Positions 6,976 to 16,444 of a DNA stretch of 64,000 nt are shown one piece after another. The stretch is from JANXQG01 sp963775975 (lineage in GTDB: Bacteria; Planctomycetota; Planctomycetia; Pirellulales; Thermoguttaceae): positions 558,001-622,000 of the forward strand of contig CAVZKX010000002.1 in the NCBI GenBank assembly GCA_963775975.1. Direction: 5' to 3'. Position 1 is the stretch's first letter, and each line of letters begins with the position of its first letter. The notes under the pieces were generated by a model. The model made no database searches. It saw only the letters and a program-made list of their open reading frames with translations, and was not told the origin of the DNA. The position numbers were made by a program, and so were the translations under genes.

Positions 6976-9567
6976 TTAATGATTCACAATAAACTCTTTC
7001 GTATTGACCATTGCCCAAAGCAGCGTCTTCGCGCCTTCGACCGGGGTCTTGGCTGATGCGAACAACTCGTGGGCCTCTTTGTTTTCATTCAAATCGGGCG
7101 GATGGCCGACCGTACGGAGGAAGACCGAGCGGATCAAGGCATCGGTATTCAACGGTTTGGCGGCAATCTGGCCGCCGGGCTTTAGCTGCTGCGCCCGGAA
7201 CTGCTGTTGTCCGCGGAATTGCTGCGGTCCACCGGCTTGCTGCTGGCGAAGCTGCTGAATCCAGCCGCCGTTGTCGATGCGGCCGCGGAGGTTCGCGTCG
7301 TTCAGCAGGAAAATCGTCTGCACCAGCGACGGATCATTCGAGCGCGAACAATCGCACGTCACCATGCGGTCCGGCACGCCGAAGGCGATTAGCAAGTAGC
7401 GGTCGCCGCTGCGCTGCATGTCCGGCCCGATCGCGCGATCGATGATCGAACTCCGCATCGACCCCGCTTTATAGTCGTTAGCCGTGACCTCGATCAGCGC
7501 GTCGTTGACCACTTCGGCCGGTAGGCGGCGGATGAGGGCGCGGCTGAAGTTACGATTGTCGAGGCGGTTCGTCGGGTTCTCTTTCCAGCTTCGTTGATAG
7601 GCGGCCGTGTTGAGGATCGTGCGATTGAGCCACTTCATGTCGTAGTTGTGGGCGACGAAGCCTTGGGCGAGATAATTCAGGAGCGGTCCATTGCTCGGCG
7701 GATTCGCCATGCTGTTGTCATCCGGCGGATCGACGATGCCCACGCCGAAATAAGCGGCCCAAACGCGATTGACCCACGCGCGGGCGAAATAGGGATTGTC
7801 CTTCCTCCGCAGCCATTCCATCAGTTTGACGCGGGGATCGGGCGTGTCGGCCCATGAGACTTCCTCGCCGCCCAGCAGCTTGGGCGTTACGGTCGGCGCG
7901 GAGCCTGCGCCGCCTTTCTTCTGCAACTGCTTGGCGAACTGGGGATTCTTCGCCAACTGCGGATTCCTGGCCAAGCGGGCGGCGACGTTCTTCGATTGCT
8001 GCGGATTGGCGACATACAACTCCTGGAAGAAAACCGGTTTGTTGTTATCAATGCGATCATGAATTCCCTGGATGACCGCGCGGCGGTCCTTGGTCGTGCC
8101 GAACTTGTTTATGCCCGACTCCGCGCGGAGGTTGTTGGCTTCGGGTCCCGACGGCGGTTTGACGCCGTAATCGACGAGTTGGAAAAACGCCTGGAACTGC
8201 TGGAAATCCTTCTGCGTCCATTGGTCGAACGGATGCTTGTGGCACTGTGCGCATTCCAGCCGCAAGCCGAGCATTGCGTAGGTGACGCTGAGCGCCTTCT
8301 CCTCCGGCTTGAGCACGTTTCGCCGCGAGAAGAAATAGGGCATCGTCTTGCGGGAGGCGAAGTCCGTTTCGTTGCCCGGCTTCATGTAGGAACCCATCTC
8401 AAGGCAATAGTCGGTGAACGACTGGCCCGGCTTGTCGCGGCCGTTGGCCAATAGCAGCCCGGCCATGATCTGGTCGTAAGGCATGTTGTTGGCCACACGG
8501 CGGTAGATCCATTCGTACCACTGCCTCGTCTGCTCGCGCTGGAAGAACTGTGTGCCTTGCTGCTGCGGGTTGTCGCCCGTCAGGTCGCAGAGCTTGGTGG
8601 TCCACCAGGCGGCGTAGGCAGGCGTTTCCAGCAGTTCGTCGATCTTCTTCGCCCGCTTGTCCGGCGACTGGTCGGCCAGGAAGGTTTCGATCTCGCGGGG
8701 CGTGGGGAGCGTGCCGGTCACGTCGAGGCTCGCGCGGCGGAGGAACTCGGCATCGGTGCAGCCGGGCGAGGGCACGATTCCCACCTTGCGGAGCTTGTCC
8801 ACGATCAGTTTGTCGATCTCGGTCGGCGCGGCGACCTGTGGATAGCGATCGCCGGTCTGGTCGCTCCACGGCAGCATCACCGGCACGGGCGTGATGCCGT
8901 TGTCGTAGAAGGCGACGATATGCGAATCGCCGGCGCCTTTGCAAGTAATCAGGCCGTCTTCGTTCACGGTGGCGATGGCGTCGTCGTTGCTGCGGTAGCG
9001 GCTGATCGCGGTGACGTCCTCGGATGATCCGTCGGACCAGCTGGCCACGACCTTCAGTTGCCGCGTCTCGCCGGCTTTGGCGAACTTGATCTCGGCGGGC
9101 GTGACGATGAGCCGCGCGAACTCGGCATCGCCGGGCTGGACGCCTTTCGCCCCGGAGTCGATCCAGCGGCGGAGCACGTTGTATTGCCAACTATCTTTGG
9201 AGAACCGCAGCCCGCCGCCGTGGTCGTCCGGCGAAGTCGGCTTATGGAGGATCAGGCTCTCCGCCGGGTTCTTCACGTTGACTCGCGGCTCCTTGCCGGC
9301 GGTCAGGGCGTCGTGATCGGCCTTGAAGTCGTAGCCGAAGAGCGAGAGGCGGAAACCGCCCTGACCCTGAAACGAGCCGTGGCAGGCGCGGGAATTGCAG
9401 CCCATGCGGCCCATCATCGGCAGCACATGGCGGCGGAAGTCGGGCGATTCCTGCGGGTGCGGCGCGGCAAATCGGCCCGGCAGCGGCGGAGTGACATCCC
9501 CGGCGGAGGCATATTTGCCTGAAATCAGAAGGACAAAGAGTGCGGCGAGGCCCCATTTGCCGGCCAT
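6976..9567 (-). CDS. DUF1549/DUF1553 secreted protein with Ig-like domain (planctomycete PSD1 type)
   Basis: An 863-residue exported protein typical of planctomycetes, thought to act with DUF1501 partners on extracellular polymers; the biochemical role is unproven. The start at 9567 gives a signal peptide (MAGKWGLAALFVLLISGKYA) with GGAG upstream. Order of segments: a cytochrome-like motif CNSRACHGSFQGQGGFRL (C-X4-C-H, not the usual CXXCH) near residue 60; a bacterial Ig-like domain at about 170-250 (ATVNEDGLITCKGAG); DUF1549 from about 275, with CAQCHKHPFDQW near residue 440; then DUF1553 with WVNRVWAAYFGVGIVDPPDD and a glutamine-rich linker near 790. It precedes the DUF1501 gene on the same strand, so the two probably form an operon. 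Confidence 0.9.
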   Translation of the reverse strand: MAGKWGLAALFVLLISGKYASAGDVTPPLPGRFAAPHPQESPDFRRHVLPMMGRMGCNSRACHGSFQGQGGFRLSLFGYDFKADHDALTAGKEPRVNVKNPAESLILHKPTSPDDHGGGLRFSKDSWQYNVLRRWIDSGAKGVQPGDAEFARLIVTPAEIKFAKAGETRQLKVVASWSDGSSEDVTAISRYRSNDDAIATVNEDGLITCKGAGDSHIVAFYDNGITPVPVMLPWSDQTGDRYPQVAAPTEIDKLIVDKLRKVGIVPSPGCTDAEFLRRASLDVTGTLPTPREIETFLADQSPDKRAKKIDELLETPAYAAWWTTKLCDLTGDNPQQQGTQFFQREQTRQWYEWIYRRVANNMPYDQIMAGLLLANGRDKPGQSFTDYCLEMGSYMKPGNETDFASRKTMPYFFSRRNVLKPEEKALSVTYAMLGLRLECAQCHKHPFDQWTQKDFQQFQAFFQLVDYGVKPPSGPEANNLRAESGINKFGTTKDRRAVIQGIHDRIDNNKPVFFQELYVANPQQSKNVAARLARNPQLAKNPQFAKQLQKKGGAGSAPTVTPKLLGGEEVSWADTPDPRVKLMEWLRRKDNPYFARAWVNRVWAAYFGVGIVDPPDDNSMANPPSNGPLLNYLAQGFVAHNYDMKWLNRTILNTAAYQRSWKENPTNRLDNRNFSRALIRRLPAEVVNDALIEVTANDYKAGSMRSSIIDRAIGPDMQRSGDRYLLIAFGVPDRMVTCDCSRSNDPSLVQTIFLLNDANLRGRIDNGGWIQQLRQQQAGGPQQFRGQQQFRAQQLKPGGQIAAKPLNTDALIRSVFLRTVGHPPDLNENKEAHELFASAKTPVEGAKTLLWAMVNTKEFIVNH

Positions 9568-9791
9568 TGGTGGTCTCCGTTATGTAGTTAGGTGGGAGCC
9601 GGTATTCTATTATAACCCTGCCGGCGATGGGAAGTTTCGATTTTGGCCGGCAGAATTATGGAAAGTGGCCATTGCGCTGAACGATTCACGCGCCTATCCT
9701 CTCGGTAGCTTCGGACATGGCAGTTCCATTCTAAAAATACCCTGGCTACCATCTACCATGTTTACTTCACGGCTAAAAAGGAGCAATGCCC

Positions 9792-10536
9792 ATGCTTGCG
9801 GAGATTCTCGGCACGATGATGTTGGTCCTGTTTGGCGACGGCGTCGTGGCTGGCGTCTTGCTGAACAAATCCAAAGCCCAAAACTCGGGCTGGATCGTGA
9901 TTGCGACCGGCTGGGGTTTTGCCGTCATGGTTGGCGTCTATACGTCGAAGGCCCTGGGCGGACTGGGGCTTCTGAATCCGGCCGTGACGTTCGGGGAGAT
10001 GATTCGCCACGCAGCTTTTCCTGCTGCCGGGGTCGATTTCGCCACCGGTATGCAACTGATCGCCGGCCAATTCATCGGCGCGATCCTCGGCGCTTTCCTC
10101 GTCTTCCTGGCTTATTACCCGCACTGGGCCCAGACTTCGGACCAAGGGTTCAAGCTGGGCGTCTTTTGTACCGCGCCGGCCATTCGTGCGCTGCCGTGGA
10201 ACCTGACTACCGAAGCCATCGGCACGTTCGCGCTGGTCTTCGGCTGCTTCGCCATCTTCGGCAAGAACGTCGGCGACATCCCTTCGGGGCTCGGGCCCTT
10301 TCTCGTCGGCGCGCTGGTGTGGGGCATCGGGCTCTCGCTCGGCGGACCGACCGGCTATGCCATCAACCCGGCGTGCGATCTCGGCCCGCGCATACGCGCA
10401 TTTCCTCCTGCCGATTCCGGGCAAAGGCGGGTCGGATTGGTCGTACGCCTGGGTGCCTGTCGTCGGCCCGCTCATCGGCGCCGCCATAGCCGCGGCACTG
10501 GCGGGAGCGCTCAAGATGTGGGGGGCGCAAGTGTAG
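9792..10536 (+). CDS. Aquaporin / glycerol facilitator (MIP family), frameshifted
   Basis: An inner-membrane channel for water or small solutes. Both signature loops are present: NPAVTFGEMI in the first half and GYAINPACDLGPR in the second, separated by hydrophobic segments. AAGGAG at about 9777-9782 favours the ATG at 9792 (MLAEILGTMM) over the ATG at 9786. An extra C at about 10395 (GGCCCGCGCATACGCGCAT) breaks the frame after GPRI; the other frame continues naturally as AHFLLPIPGKGGSDWSYAWV and ends ALKMWGAQV at 10536. With the base removed, the length (about 248 residues) is normal for the family. The second NPA loop ends in a usual D-x-x-P/R context, and the family assignment is firm. It is divergent from the DUF1549 gene. 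Confidence 0.85.
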
Positions 10537-11274
10537 GCCAACGAAAAAACTGTGGCTCCAGCGACTGCCATTTTTGGTCGAGGCGCGGCGGGAGAAACTC
10601 CCTTGTTTCAAGCCAAGTTTTTTGGCCGGCCAAATCGCTAAAAAATGCCGTGTTTTCATCGGTTTGTGCCTGCGAAAAAAGACAGGATCGACTCAGGATC
10701 AACTCAGGAACGACTCAGCCGCGGGTTCTAGACTACACCAGTTGTCGGGTGTTTTTTTCTCCGGGCCTGCATTTTGGCAGGAGTGTTATCGCATCGGTTC
10801 TCTCATCCTCCCTCCTTGGTTCCACACGGGGAGGCGGGTTGCAAATCGCCAGTCTAGCACAATTCTTATCTTCTGTCAACAGTTGTAATGAAATGAAGAT
10901 ACAAAACGTCGCTAAGTCCTTTGTCGGCTGGACTTGCGGCGCCGGCTTATGTTCGCGCAAACAGGCGAGGAATTCCCGCGAGAACCGATGTTGTCGCCGT
11001 AAGTGCTTGCCAGATAAGACCTTAGGAAAATCGGCAGGCCCAGCGGCTTTTGCCGGTGCAAAAACGCGCGTTGAAATAATTCGCAGCCGATGCACGAATG
11101 CGCGGATCCAGGTTGCGATAGGTCCTAATGCGTTAAACTGGCGTAGGCCATGCGCACTTTTTCTATCCCGGAGACATCCGGGTGCGCGTCAAATCGGATG
11201 AACCTGAAATGATTAGCGCCGACGGTCGCGGGTGTACGCGCCGGCCGCGAAACACGCTCGGGAGAAGACCGCGC
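10537..11274. other. Intergenic stretch with an 11-bp triplicated repeat
   Basis: No convincing gene in these 738 bases. At 10686-10718 an 11-bp unit (GATCGACTCAG, with small changes) is repeated three times head to tail. A small palindrome TTGGCCGGCCAA is near 10620. The open frames across it have no recognisable protein features. Confidence 0.5.
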
Positions 11275-11976
11275 TCATGGTTCTACACGCCGCAGGAAGA
11301 GCCAGGTGCCGATGCCGAAGCTGGGAAAAACAACCGCAAGAGAAAGGCAGACGTACCAAGTCTGAAGAATCGACTCCTTCCCCCCATACCAAGTTTCACC
11401 GTGAACAAGGTACCAGCCGAACGAGATAAGGCTCCAAATTATTACGGGCGTCGCCAGGCCCGAAATGACAGAGAACGTCGGGCTGCGAAGGAACGTCGAG
11501 AAAAACCAGGCCATGCAGAAAAAGACCAGGCCAGTTATCGCTGGGTTGGTCAGGCTTTCGCTAATCTCTTTAGGGAACTGCTCGAAATTGGCCGATGCCC
11601 AAACGCCCAATATGATTAGCGGATTTATGAGCCAGATCGCAGCCGCGATTGCCGACACTAACAAGAGCTTACCGGCAAGAATCCTCTTCCGTGTAAGTGG
11701 CAAATAGATTTGGAATTCCGCCGAACGGTCGGCCCGTTCGCCGGCAATGACGTTGCCGCCGATCACGGCGAGCGCGACTTGGGAAATCACGAAACTATAG
11801 ACGCTCGTCATAGCAAGAATCCCTCGCCAGTCTTGCAAGAGCGTTTCCCATCCCCGATGGGCCCATTGATATCCCATTGCATACAGCCCAAACAAATGCG
11901 GCACGATCATCATTACGACCAAGGCAAAAACGACCACGCGGTTCTGCCGATACTCTTTCCAAAATAGCCAGTTCAT
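11275..11976 (-). CDS. ABC-2 type transporter permease
   Basis: A 233-residue inner-membrane protein. It starts MNWLFWKEYRQNR, the typical cytoplasmic N-terminus of ABC-2 permeases, followed by about six hydrophobic segments (VVVFALVVMMIVPHLFGL first) and the motif VIAGERADRSAEFQIYLPLT, which resembles the FxxEREKGT-like loop of the family. The start overlaps the stop of the ATPase gene by 4 bases (ATGA at 11973-11976), so the two are translationally coupled. With the GntR regulator upstream it forms a three-gene YtrA/YtrB-like operon, often induced by cell-envelope stress in other bacteria. The substrate is unknown. Confidence 0.88.
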   Translation of the reverse strand: MNWLFWKEYRQNRVVVFALVVMMIVPHLFGLYAMGYQWAHRGWETLLQDWRGILAMTSVYSFVISQVALAVIGGNVIAGERADRSAEFQIYLPLTRKRILAGKLLLVSAIAAAIWLINPLIILGVWASANFEQFPKEISESLTNPAITGLVFFCMAWFFSTFLRSPTFSVISGLATPVIIWSLISFGWYLVHGETWYGGKESILQTWYVCLSLAVVFPSFGIGTWLFLRRVEP

Positions 11977-12887
11977 GCGGCGCCCCTTTGTCCTTTCACG
12001 TAATCCTTGAAAAGTTCCTCAAGGTCCAAATCGTGTATCTCGACGCGCTCGGCGCATTCCAAGCCGCGGACCTGACGCTCCTTGTCGGGCGAGAAGTCGC
12101 GGACCGTCGCCAGCCACTCGCGGCCCTGGATGCGCTGCCAGATGGTCCCGTCGGGCGGTTTCTCCGGCCGCGAACCGTCCCGCAGCGTGACCGCGACGCG
12201 TTTCGTCGTCGTCAACAAGTGATCGACGTTTCCTTCGACCAGAATCTGCCCTTCGTAAAGAATCGCCAGGCGATCGGTCAGCCGGCGAACGTCGTCGAGC
12301 ATATGACTGGAGATGACCACGGTATGACCGCGCTCGCATATCGATTGCAGTACGCCGTCCAAAAACTCTTCTCGCCCGATGGGGTCTAGCCCGGAAAGCG
12401 GTTCGTCCAGAATCAAGAGCTCCGGCTCGTGCGACACGGCCAGCGTGAGCGCGAGTTTCGTGAGCGTCCCCTTGGAGAGGCTTTTGACCTTTTTCTGCGG
12501 ATCGAGAGCGAAACGATCGAGCATTTCCCGGCAAGTTGCGTCGTTCCACGTCGGATAGCACGAACGGCAGAAGCCGATGACCTCGCCGACGCGCATCCAG
12601 CGATAGATATGATGCAGCTCCGGCACGTAGCCCACCTTTTGTTTCACGAGCGTGGGATTGTCGCTGACATTGATTCCCAGCACGCGAGCCATGCCGGATG
12701 TCGGCGCGAGGGTGCCGATCAACATGCGGAGGGTCGTGCTCTTGCCGGCGCCATTGGGGCCCAAGAGCCCGAAGGCGCAGCCGCGGGGGATGCTGAGACG
12801 CAAGTTCTTCACCGCGACGGAGCTGCCGAACTGCTTGGTCAAGCCAAGAGTTTCGATGGCGAATTCGCCCGGATGAGGATCAATCAT
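11973..12887 (-). CDS. ABC transporter ATP-binding protein
   Basis: A 304-residue ATPase partner of the permease. Walker A GLLGPNGAGKSTTLRM lies near residue 40, the signature is LSKGTLTKLAL (a variant of LSGGQ, frequent in this subfamily), Walker B is LLILDEPLSGLDP and the H-loop is VISSHMLDD. The C-terminal 80 residues after the ATPase core form an accessory domain, as in ABC-2 drug or lantibiotic exporters. Its start overlaps the end of the gntR gene by 8 bases, and its stop overlaps the permease start. Confidence 0.93.
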   Translation of the reverse strand: MIDPHPGEFAIETLGLTKQFGSSVAVKNLRLSIPRGCAFGLLGPNGAGKSTTLRMLIGTLAPTSGMARVLGINVSDNPTLVKQKVGYVPELHHIYRWMRVGEVIGFCRSCYPTWNDATCREMLDRFALDPQKKVKSLSKGTLTKLALTLAVSHEPELLILDEPLSGLDPIGREEFLDGVLQSICERGHTVVISSHMLDDVRRLTDRLAILYEGQILVEGNVDHLLTTTKRVAVTLRDGSRPEKPPDGTIWQRIQGREWLATVRDFSPDKERQVRGLECAERVEIHDLDLEELFKDYVKGQRGAA

Positions 12888-13302
12888 GGCGTTTCTCCCC
12901 GGTTCGTTTCTTTTCTGCGGAATCGTTGGCTTCGGTCATCTGCTCAAGCGCCGTGTGGAAGATTTGGCGGATTTGCCTGGTTTTCATGCCGGCGGCAAAG
13001 CTGGCGCGGATCGCTTCGTCGAAGGAGCGACGGACGCCGTCGCCGGCATTGAGCTGGGCGGAAGCAGTCCCTTGTTCCGAGACAAAAAGCCCCCGGCCGC
13101 GCTGGCTGTAGATCAGCCCTTCGCGCTCCAGTTCGTCGTAGGCCCGCTGGACGGTGTTGGGATTGACCTGAATCTCGACGGCCATCGCGCGGAGCGAAGG
13201 CAGCACCTCGCCGGGCCGATAGATGCCGGCCGCGACCGCCGCGCGGATTTCGTCGGCGATCTGGAGGTAGATCGGCACGTGGCTGCGGGGGTCGATTCTC
13301 AT
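12880..13302 (-). CDS. GntR-family transcriptional regulator, YtrA subfamily
   Basis: A 140-residue regulator: an N-terminal winged helix (PIYLQIADEIRAAVAAGIYR, then VNPNTVQRAYDELEREGLIY and the wing QRGRGLFVSE) plus a short helical C-terminal dimerisation region, the YtrA layout. YtrA-type regulators repress their own ABC operon. The ATG at 13302 (MRIDPRSHVP) is preferred; a TTG six bases upstream is the alternative. The gene overlaps the ATPase gene, and a promoter with a dyad lies just upstream, consistent with autoregulation. Confidence 0.9.
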   Translation of the reverse strand: MRIDPRSHVPIYLQIADEIRAAVAAGIYRPGEVLPSLRAMAVEIQVNPNTVQRAYDELEREGLIYSQRGRGLFVSEQGTASAQLNAGDGVRRSFDEAIRASFAAGMKTRQIRQIFHTALEQMTEANDSAEKKRTGEKRHD

Positions 13303-13313
13303 GCCCAATACCC

Positions 13314-13364
13314 TAGTGACTTAGATGACTAATGCAGTATAGCGGGATTCTGCCAGGATTGCAA
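13314..13364 (-). promoter_or_regulatory. Promoter of the gntR-ABC operon with a dyad operator
   Basis: On the minus strand TTGCAA (13364-13359) and TATACT (13341-13336) are separated by 17 bases, a good sigma-70-type pair. Immediately downstream, spanning the expected transcription start, is the dyad TAGTCA-N6-TCACTA (13331-13314). The dyad sits where an autoregulatory GntR/YtrA repressor would be expected to bind. The leader to the ATG at 13302 is about 27 bases. Confidence 0.6.
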
Positions 13365-13411
13365 GGGCTCAACGGAGAAAATCTCGCGGTTTTTGCGGCG
13401 TCAAGAAATGA

Positions 13412-13861
13412 AGGATTGAGGCGGTAATCGTTGTTCCGGCGGGAGGCACGAGTGCCGAGGCCGCCGAATTGCGGAAGTATGTGGAGAAGGCCAGCGGGGC
13501 GACGCTCGAAATCGTTGCGGAAGATCAACTCGCAAAAGTGAAAAGCGGCGGCCGCGTATTTGTCGGGCCGTGTCTGGCAGCCAAGCGCGTGGTGGACATC
13601 AAGTCGCTTCAGCCCGAAGGATTGGAGGCCATCGGCGGCGGCGATGCGGCGGCCCGGGAGCGGGTTCGCCTGGTGGAAACGGGCCTGGAGTACACGAAGA
13701 AAACCCGCGATTTGTTGGCCGCAGCGGCCGCCCGTCGCGCCGGCAAATGCACGCGAGACGAATTCAATATATTGAAGGCCGAGACGGATAAGTTTTGCAG
13801 CACGCTCTCCGGTGGCTTGGCAGTCCGAGTATCGCACGATGTGCAAAGCTGTCTGCGTTGA
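13412..13861 (+). pseudogene. Internally deleted glycoside-hydrolase-like (DUF4838-type) remnant
   Basis: The open frame reads EAVIVVPAGGTSAEAAELRK, YVEKASGATLEIVAEDQLA and VFVGPCLAAK, resembling the alpha-glucuronidase-like N-terminal domain found at the start of DUF4838-type proteins. It then jumps to ARERVRLVETGLEYTKKTRD, which resembles the far C-terminus of such proteins, usually more than 700 residues long. No start codon or ribosome site precedes the N-terminal part; a TGA at 13409 closes the frame. I infer a large internal deletion. The family name is tentative. Confidence 0.5.
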
Positions 13862-13909
13862 GTTGGCGGTTGCTTGAAGCGACTCGGCGACAGTGGTAGC
13901 ATTACGGCC

Positions 13910-16028
13910 ATGAACGAGTTTCAGGCCAACTGCCCGAAGTGCGGCAAGCCGGTCGCCTTTCATGGCGACTTCGCCATGAGCTCGATCTGCGAGTCGTGCG
14001 GCGCGATTGTCGTGCGGCCGGGCTATGGCCAAAGCGTGGGGCAGGTTGCCAACCTGCCAGTATCACAGCAGATTAGCAATCTGCCCGACAGTGATTCGCC
14101 GCTGGAATTCGGCATGCGCGGCCGCTATCAGGGACATGACTTCGATATCCGCGGCGTCGTGCGGCTTCAGCACGATGCGGGCGGAATCTGGGACGAATGG
14201 TATCTCTTGTTCGACGACGGCCGTTGCGGCTGGCTGGCCGAAGTCCAGCAGCGGCTCTACCTGACCTTCCCGATCGAGTTAAAAGGCGCGGGGAAGATTC
14301 CCGGTTTCGACGAACTCAACATCGAGCAGCGATTCCTGCTCCGCACGGGCGACCCGCCGATGAAGGTCGCCGAAAAGGGCACCGGCCGGCCGATCGGCAG
14401 CGCGGGGTGAAATCCCTTACGAGCTCAAGCCGCAGGCCGAGTATCGCTATGCCGATCTCTCCGGACCTGGAGGGCGGTTCGCCACGATCGACTACGGCCC
14501 CGTGGGGCAGGTTGCCAACCTGCCGGAAGCACGGCAGATTAGCAATCTGCCCCACGACGAGCCGACAGTATACTTTGGGCAGGAGGTCCATCTGGCCGAT
14601 CTTGAGCTTCCGCATCGGCACGAGGACGTTTCCCACGATCCGCGGCACGTCGAGGCGGCGGAGGCCGACTGTCCGCATTGCCACCGCCGCCTCGCTATCT
14701 TCGCTCCGCACAAGACGGTGCGAGTCGGCTGCACGCATTGCGGCGCGATCCTCGACGCGGATGAAGGGCAGTTGCAGTTGGTCCGCCTGGCCGCCACGCC
14801 GCCCACGATCCGACTGCCGATCGGCTCGAAGGGACAGCTTAACGCTGTTTCCTACACGGTGATCGGCTACATGAAGCGCTGCCTCATGTCGGACGCCACG
14901 ACGACTTGGGACGAATATCTGCTATACAACCCGCAGGTCGGCTTTCGCTGGCTCACTTGCAGCGACGATCATTGGAACTTCGTGGAGACGGTCCCGCCCG
15001 GCGATGTGGAAGCAGCCGGCGGCACGGCTCGCTACGCGGGCAAGACTTTTAACTGGGAGGAGCAGGACGTCACCTCGACGGTCGCGGTGCTGGGCGAGTT
15101 CTATTGGAAGGCCGGCGGTGGCGAACAGGTCTGGACGACCGATTTCGTCCGCCCGCCGGAGGTTCTTTCCCGCGAAATCACGCACGGCGGCCCCGACTCG
15201 GGCGAAGTGAGCTGGTCGCATGGGACCTACGTCGCGGTCGATGCGGTCGAGAGGGCATTCGGACTGGCGCGCGCCCTGCCGCGGCCGAACGTCGCCTCAC
15301 CGAACCAGCCATCGTCAGTTCCGCGGCTATACGCCTGGTGGGCCGTCATGGCGGCGCTTACGCTGGTCGTGGGCATTGTGTTTCAGGCCCGCGCGCGCAA
15401 CGAGCAGGTCGTATTCATGCAGTGTGACCTGCCCGCGGCGGCGACGGGCGCGGCGGCGACAGGCGGGGGAGATTTCGGTGTGCCGGATGCTAAACCAAGT
15501 GGATCGAAGCCCGACGCGCAAGCGAGTGGGAATGACGCCCCCCTCGCTGGCGCGTCGGGCTTTGATGTCAGCGGCTCGGCGAGTCGCAGCAGCGGCGACG
15601 AGGGCGCGATCTTTTTCAGCGACCCGTTCCAGGTGCGAGCGCGCGAGAACCTTGAAATCCAGGTTTCTTCCTTGGCCACGAACTTCTGGCTGGGCATCGA
15701 CGGCGACCTGGTCGACGAGCAGACGGGTGTCGTACAGGAGTTTTCCGTGCCCGTCGAGTATTATCAGGGCGTCGAAGACGGCGAGGCGTGGACCGAGGGT
15801 AGCCGCGAGCGGAGCGTTTATCTCTCGTCGCTGCCGGCCGGAAAATACGTGCTGCGGATCGTCGGCCAGCAGGAGCCGCGGAACACGCCGCTCCATTTTG
15901 CCATCCGCGTCCGCACGAACGCGCCGCGGATCGAACATTTGTTGTGGGCGCTGGCGGGCGTGTCGATCCTGCCGGCCATCGTGCTCGTCGTGCAATTGTA
16001 TCGCCGGGCACATGGGAGGGCGAACTGA
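13910..16028 (+). CDS. DUF4178 protein with two DUF4178 domains, frameshifted
   Basis: A protein of about 706 residues, membrane-anchored near its C-terminus. From MNEFQANCPKCGKPV it has an N-terminal zinc ribbon (CPKC...CESC), a first DUF4178 domain (YQGHDFDIRGVVRLQHD, IWDEWYLLFDDGRCGWLAEV), a second zinc ribbon (CPHC...CTHC), a second DUF4178 domain (SYTVIGYMKRCLMSDATTTW, DEYLLYNPQVGFRWL), a hydrophobic segment near residue 480 (WAVMAALTLVVGIVFQA), a variable linker, and a last hydrophobic helix near the end. A missing G at about 14405 (GCGGGGTGAA) shifts the frame once. Three hairpin repeats are inserted in frame (14038-14086, 14504-14553, 15507-15562). It heads a set with a small membrane protein, DUF350 and a spermidine-synthase-like protein. 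DUF4178/DUF350/polyamine-synthase neighbourhoods are known in other bacteria, but their function is not settled. Confidence 0.82.
14038..14086. repeat. Double-palindrome element inside the DUF4178 gene, copy 1
   Basis: Two short palindromes, GGCAGGTTGCCAACCTGCC and GCAGATTAGCAATCTGC, are separated by 8 bases. The element is translated in frame as GQVANLPVSQQISNLP, between the zinc ribbon and the first DUF4178 domain. A near-identical element is at 14504-14553. Confidence 0.8.
14504..14553. repeat. Double-palindrome element inside the DUF4178 gene, copy 2
   Basis: Same architecture as 14038-14086, with identical palindromes and a different 8-base spacer (GGAAGCAC). It is translated as GQVANLPEARQISNLP, ahead of the second zinc ribbon. 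Confidence 0.8.
15507..15562. repeat. Hairpin element of a second type inside the DUF4178 gene
   Basis: AAGCCCGACGCGCAAGCGAG at 15507-15526 pairs with CTCGCTGGCGCGTCGGGCTT ending at 15562, with about 12 bases between the arms. It is read in frame as a low-complexity linker (KPDAQASGNDAPLAGASGF). Hairpins with this GCCCGACGCGC core are, to my knowledge, widespread in planctomycete genomes. Confidence 0.75.
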
Positions 16029-16029
16029 C

Positions 16030-16218
16030 ATGCTCAACTACCCTTACGTCATCGTGGCGGGCGCGGTGCTGGCGTGCTACGCCTATGTCGAGTATTCCGG
16101 CTTGGAGTACGGCAACCCGCCGCGGCGTGTGGAGCAGGTGGACAGCCACCGCTCGCCCGGCTGGTCGCACCACGTCACGGCACATCACTTTTATTCCGGT
16201 TTTCGAGGAGGCAAGTAA
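16030..16218 (+). CDS. Small membrane protein (62 aa)
   Basis: It starts MLNYPYVIVAGAVLACYAYV, a single N-terminal transmembrane helix, then a short polar tail ending HFYSGFRGGK. The start follows the DUF4178 stop by 1 base and its own stop overlaps the DUF350 start (TAATG), so it is firmly within the operon. I do not recognise the family. The position suggests a small subunit of the DUF4178/DUF350 membrane complex. Confidence 0.75.
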   Translation: MLNYPYVIVAGAVLACYAYVEYSGLEYGNPPRRVEQVDSHRSPGWSHHVTAHHFYSGFRGGK

Positions 16219-16436
16219 TGGATTGGCAAATCATCGTGCGTCAGCTTGTGGAAACGCTTGTATTCAGCGTGGTGGGACTGGCGGTCTGCGCCGCGTTCTT
16301 CTTCATCCTGGTGCATATCTGCCCGTTCTCGATCCGCAAGGAGATCGAGCAAGACCAGAATGTTTCGCTGGGCATCATCCTCGGCTCGGCGATCATCGGC
16401 ATCGCCATCATTATCGCCTCGGCCATGCATGGGTAA
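16218..16436 (+). CDS. DUF350 membrane protein
   Basis: 72 residues: MDWQIIVRQLVETLVFSVVG, a first membrane helix (VGLAVCAAFFFILVHICPF), a charged loop RKEIEQDQNVSLGI and a second helix (LGIILGSAIIGIAIIIASAM). Asn and Ser in the NVSLGI segment are typical of DUF350, the family of E. coli YjfL. GAGGAGG lies 8 bases upstream and the start overlaps the preceding stop. DUF350 proteins commonly sit beside DUF4178 and polyamine genes, as here. Confidence 0.82.
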   Translation: MDWQIIVRQLVETLVFSVVGLAVCAAFFFILVHICPFSIRKEIEQDQNVSLGIILGSAIIGIAIIIASAMHG

Positions 16437-16444
16437 CATCGTAA

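Noticed and set aside
13313..14032. A minus-strand gene of 239 codons
   Set aside because: It is antisense to the glycoside-hydrolase remnant and the start of the DUF4178 gene and shows no protein features.
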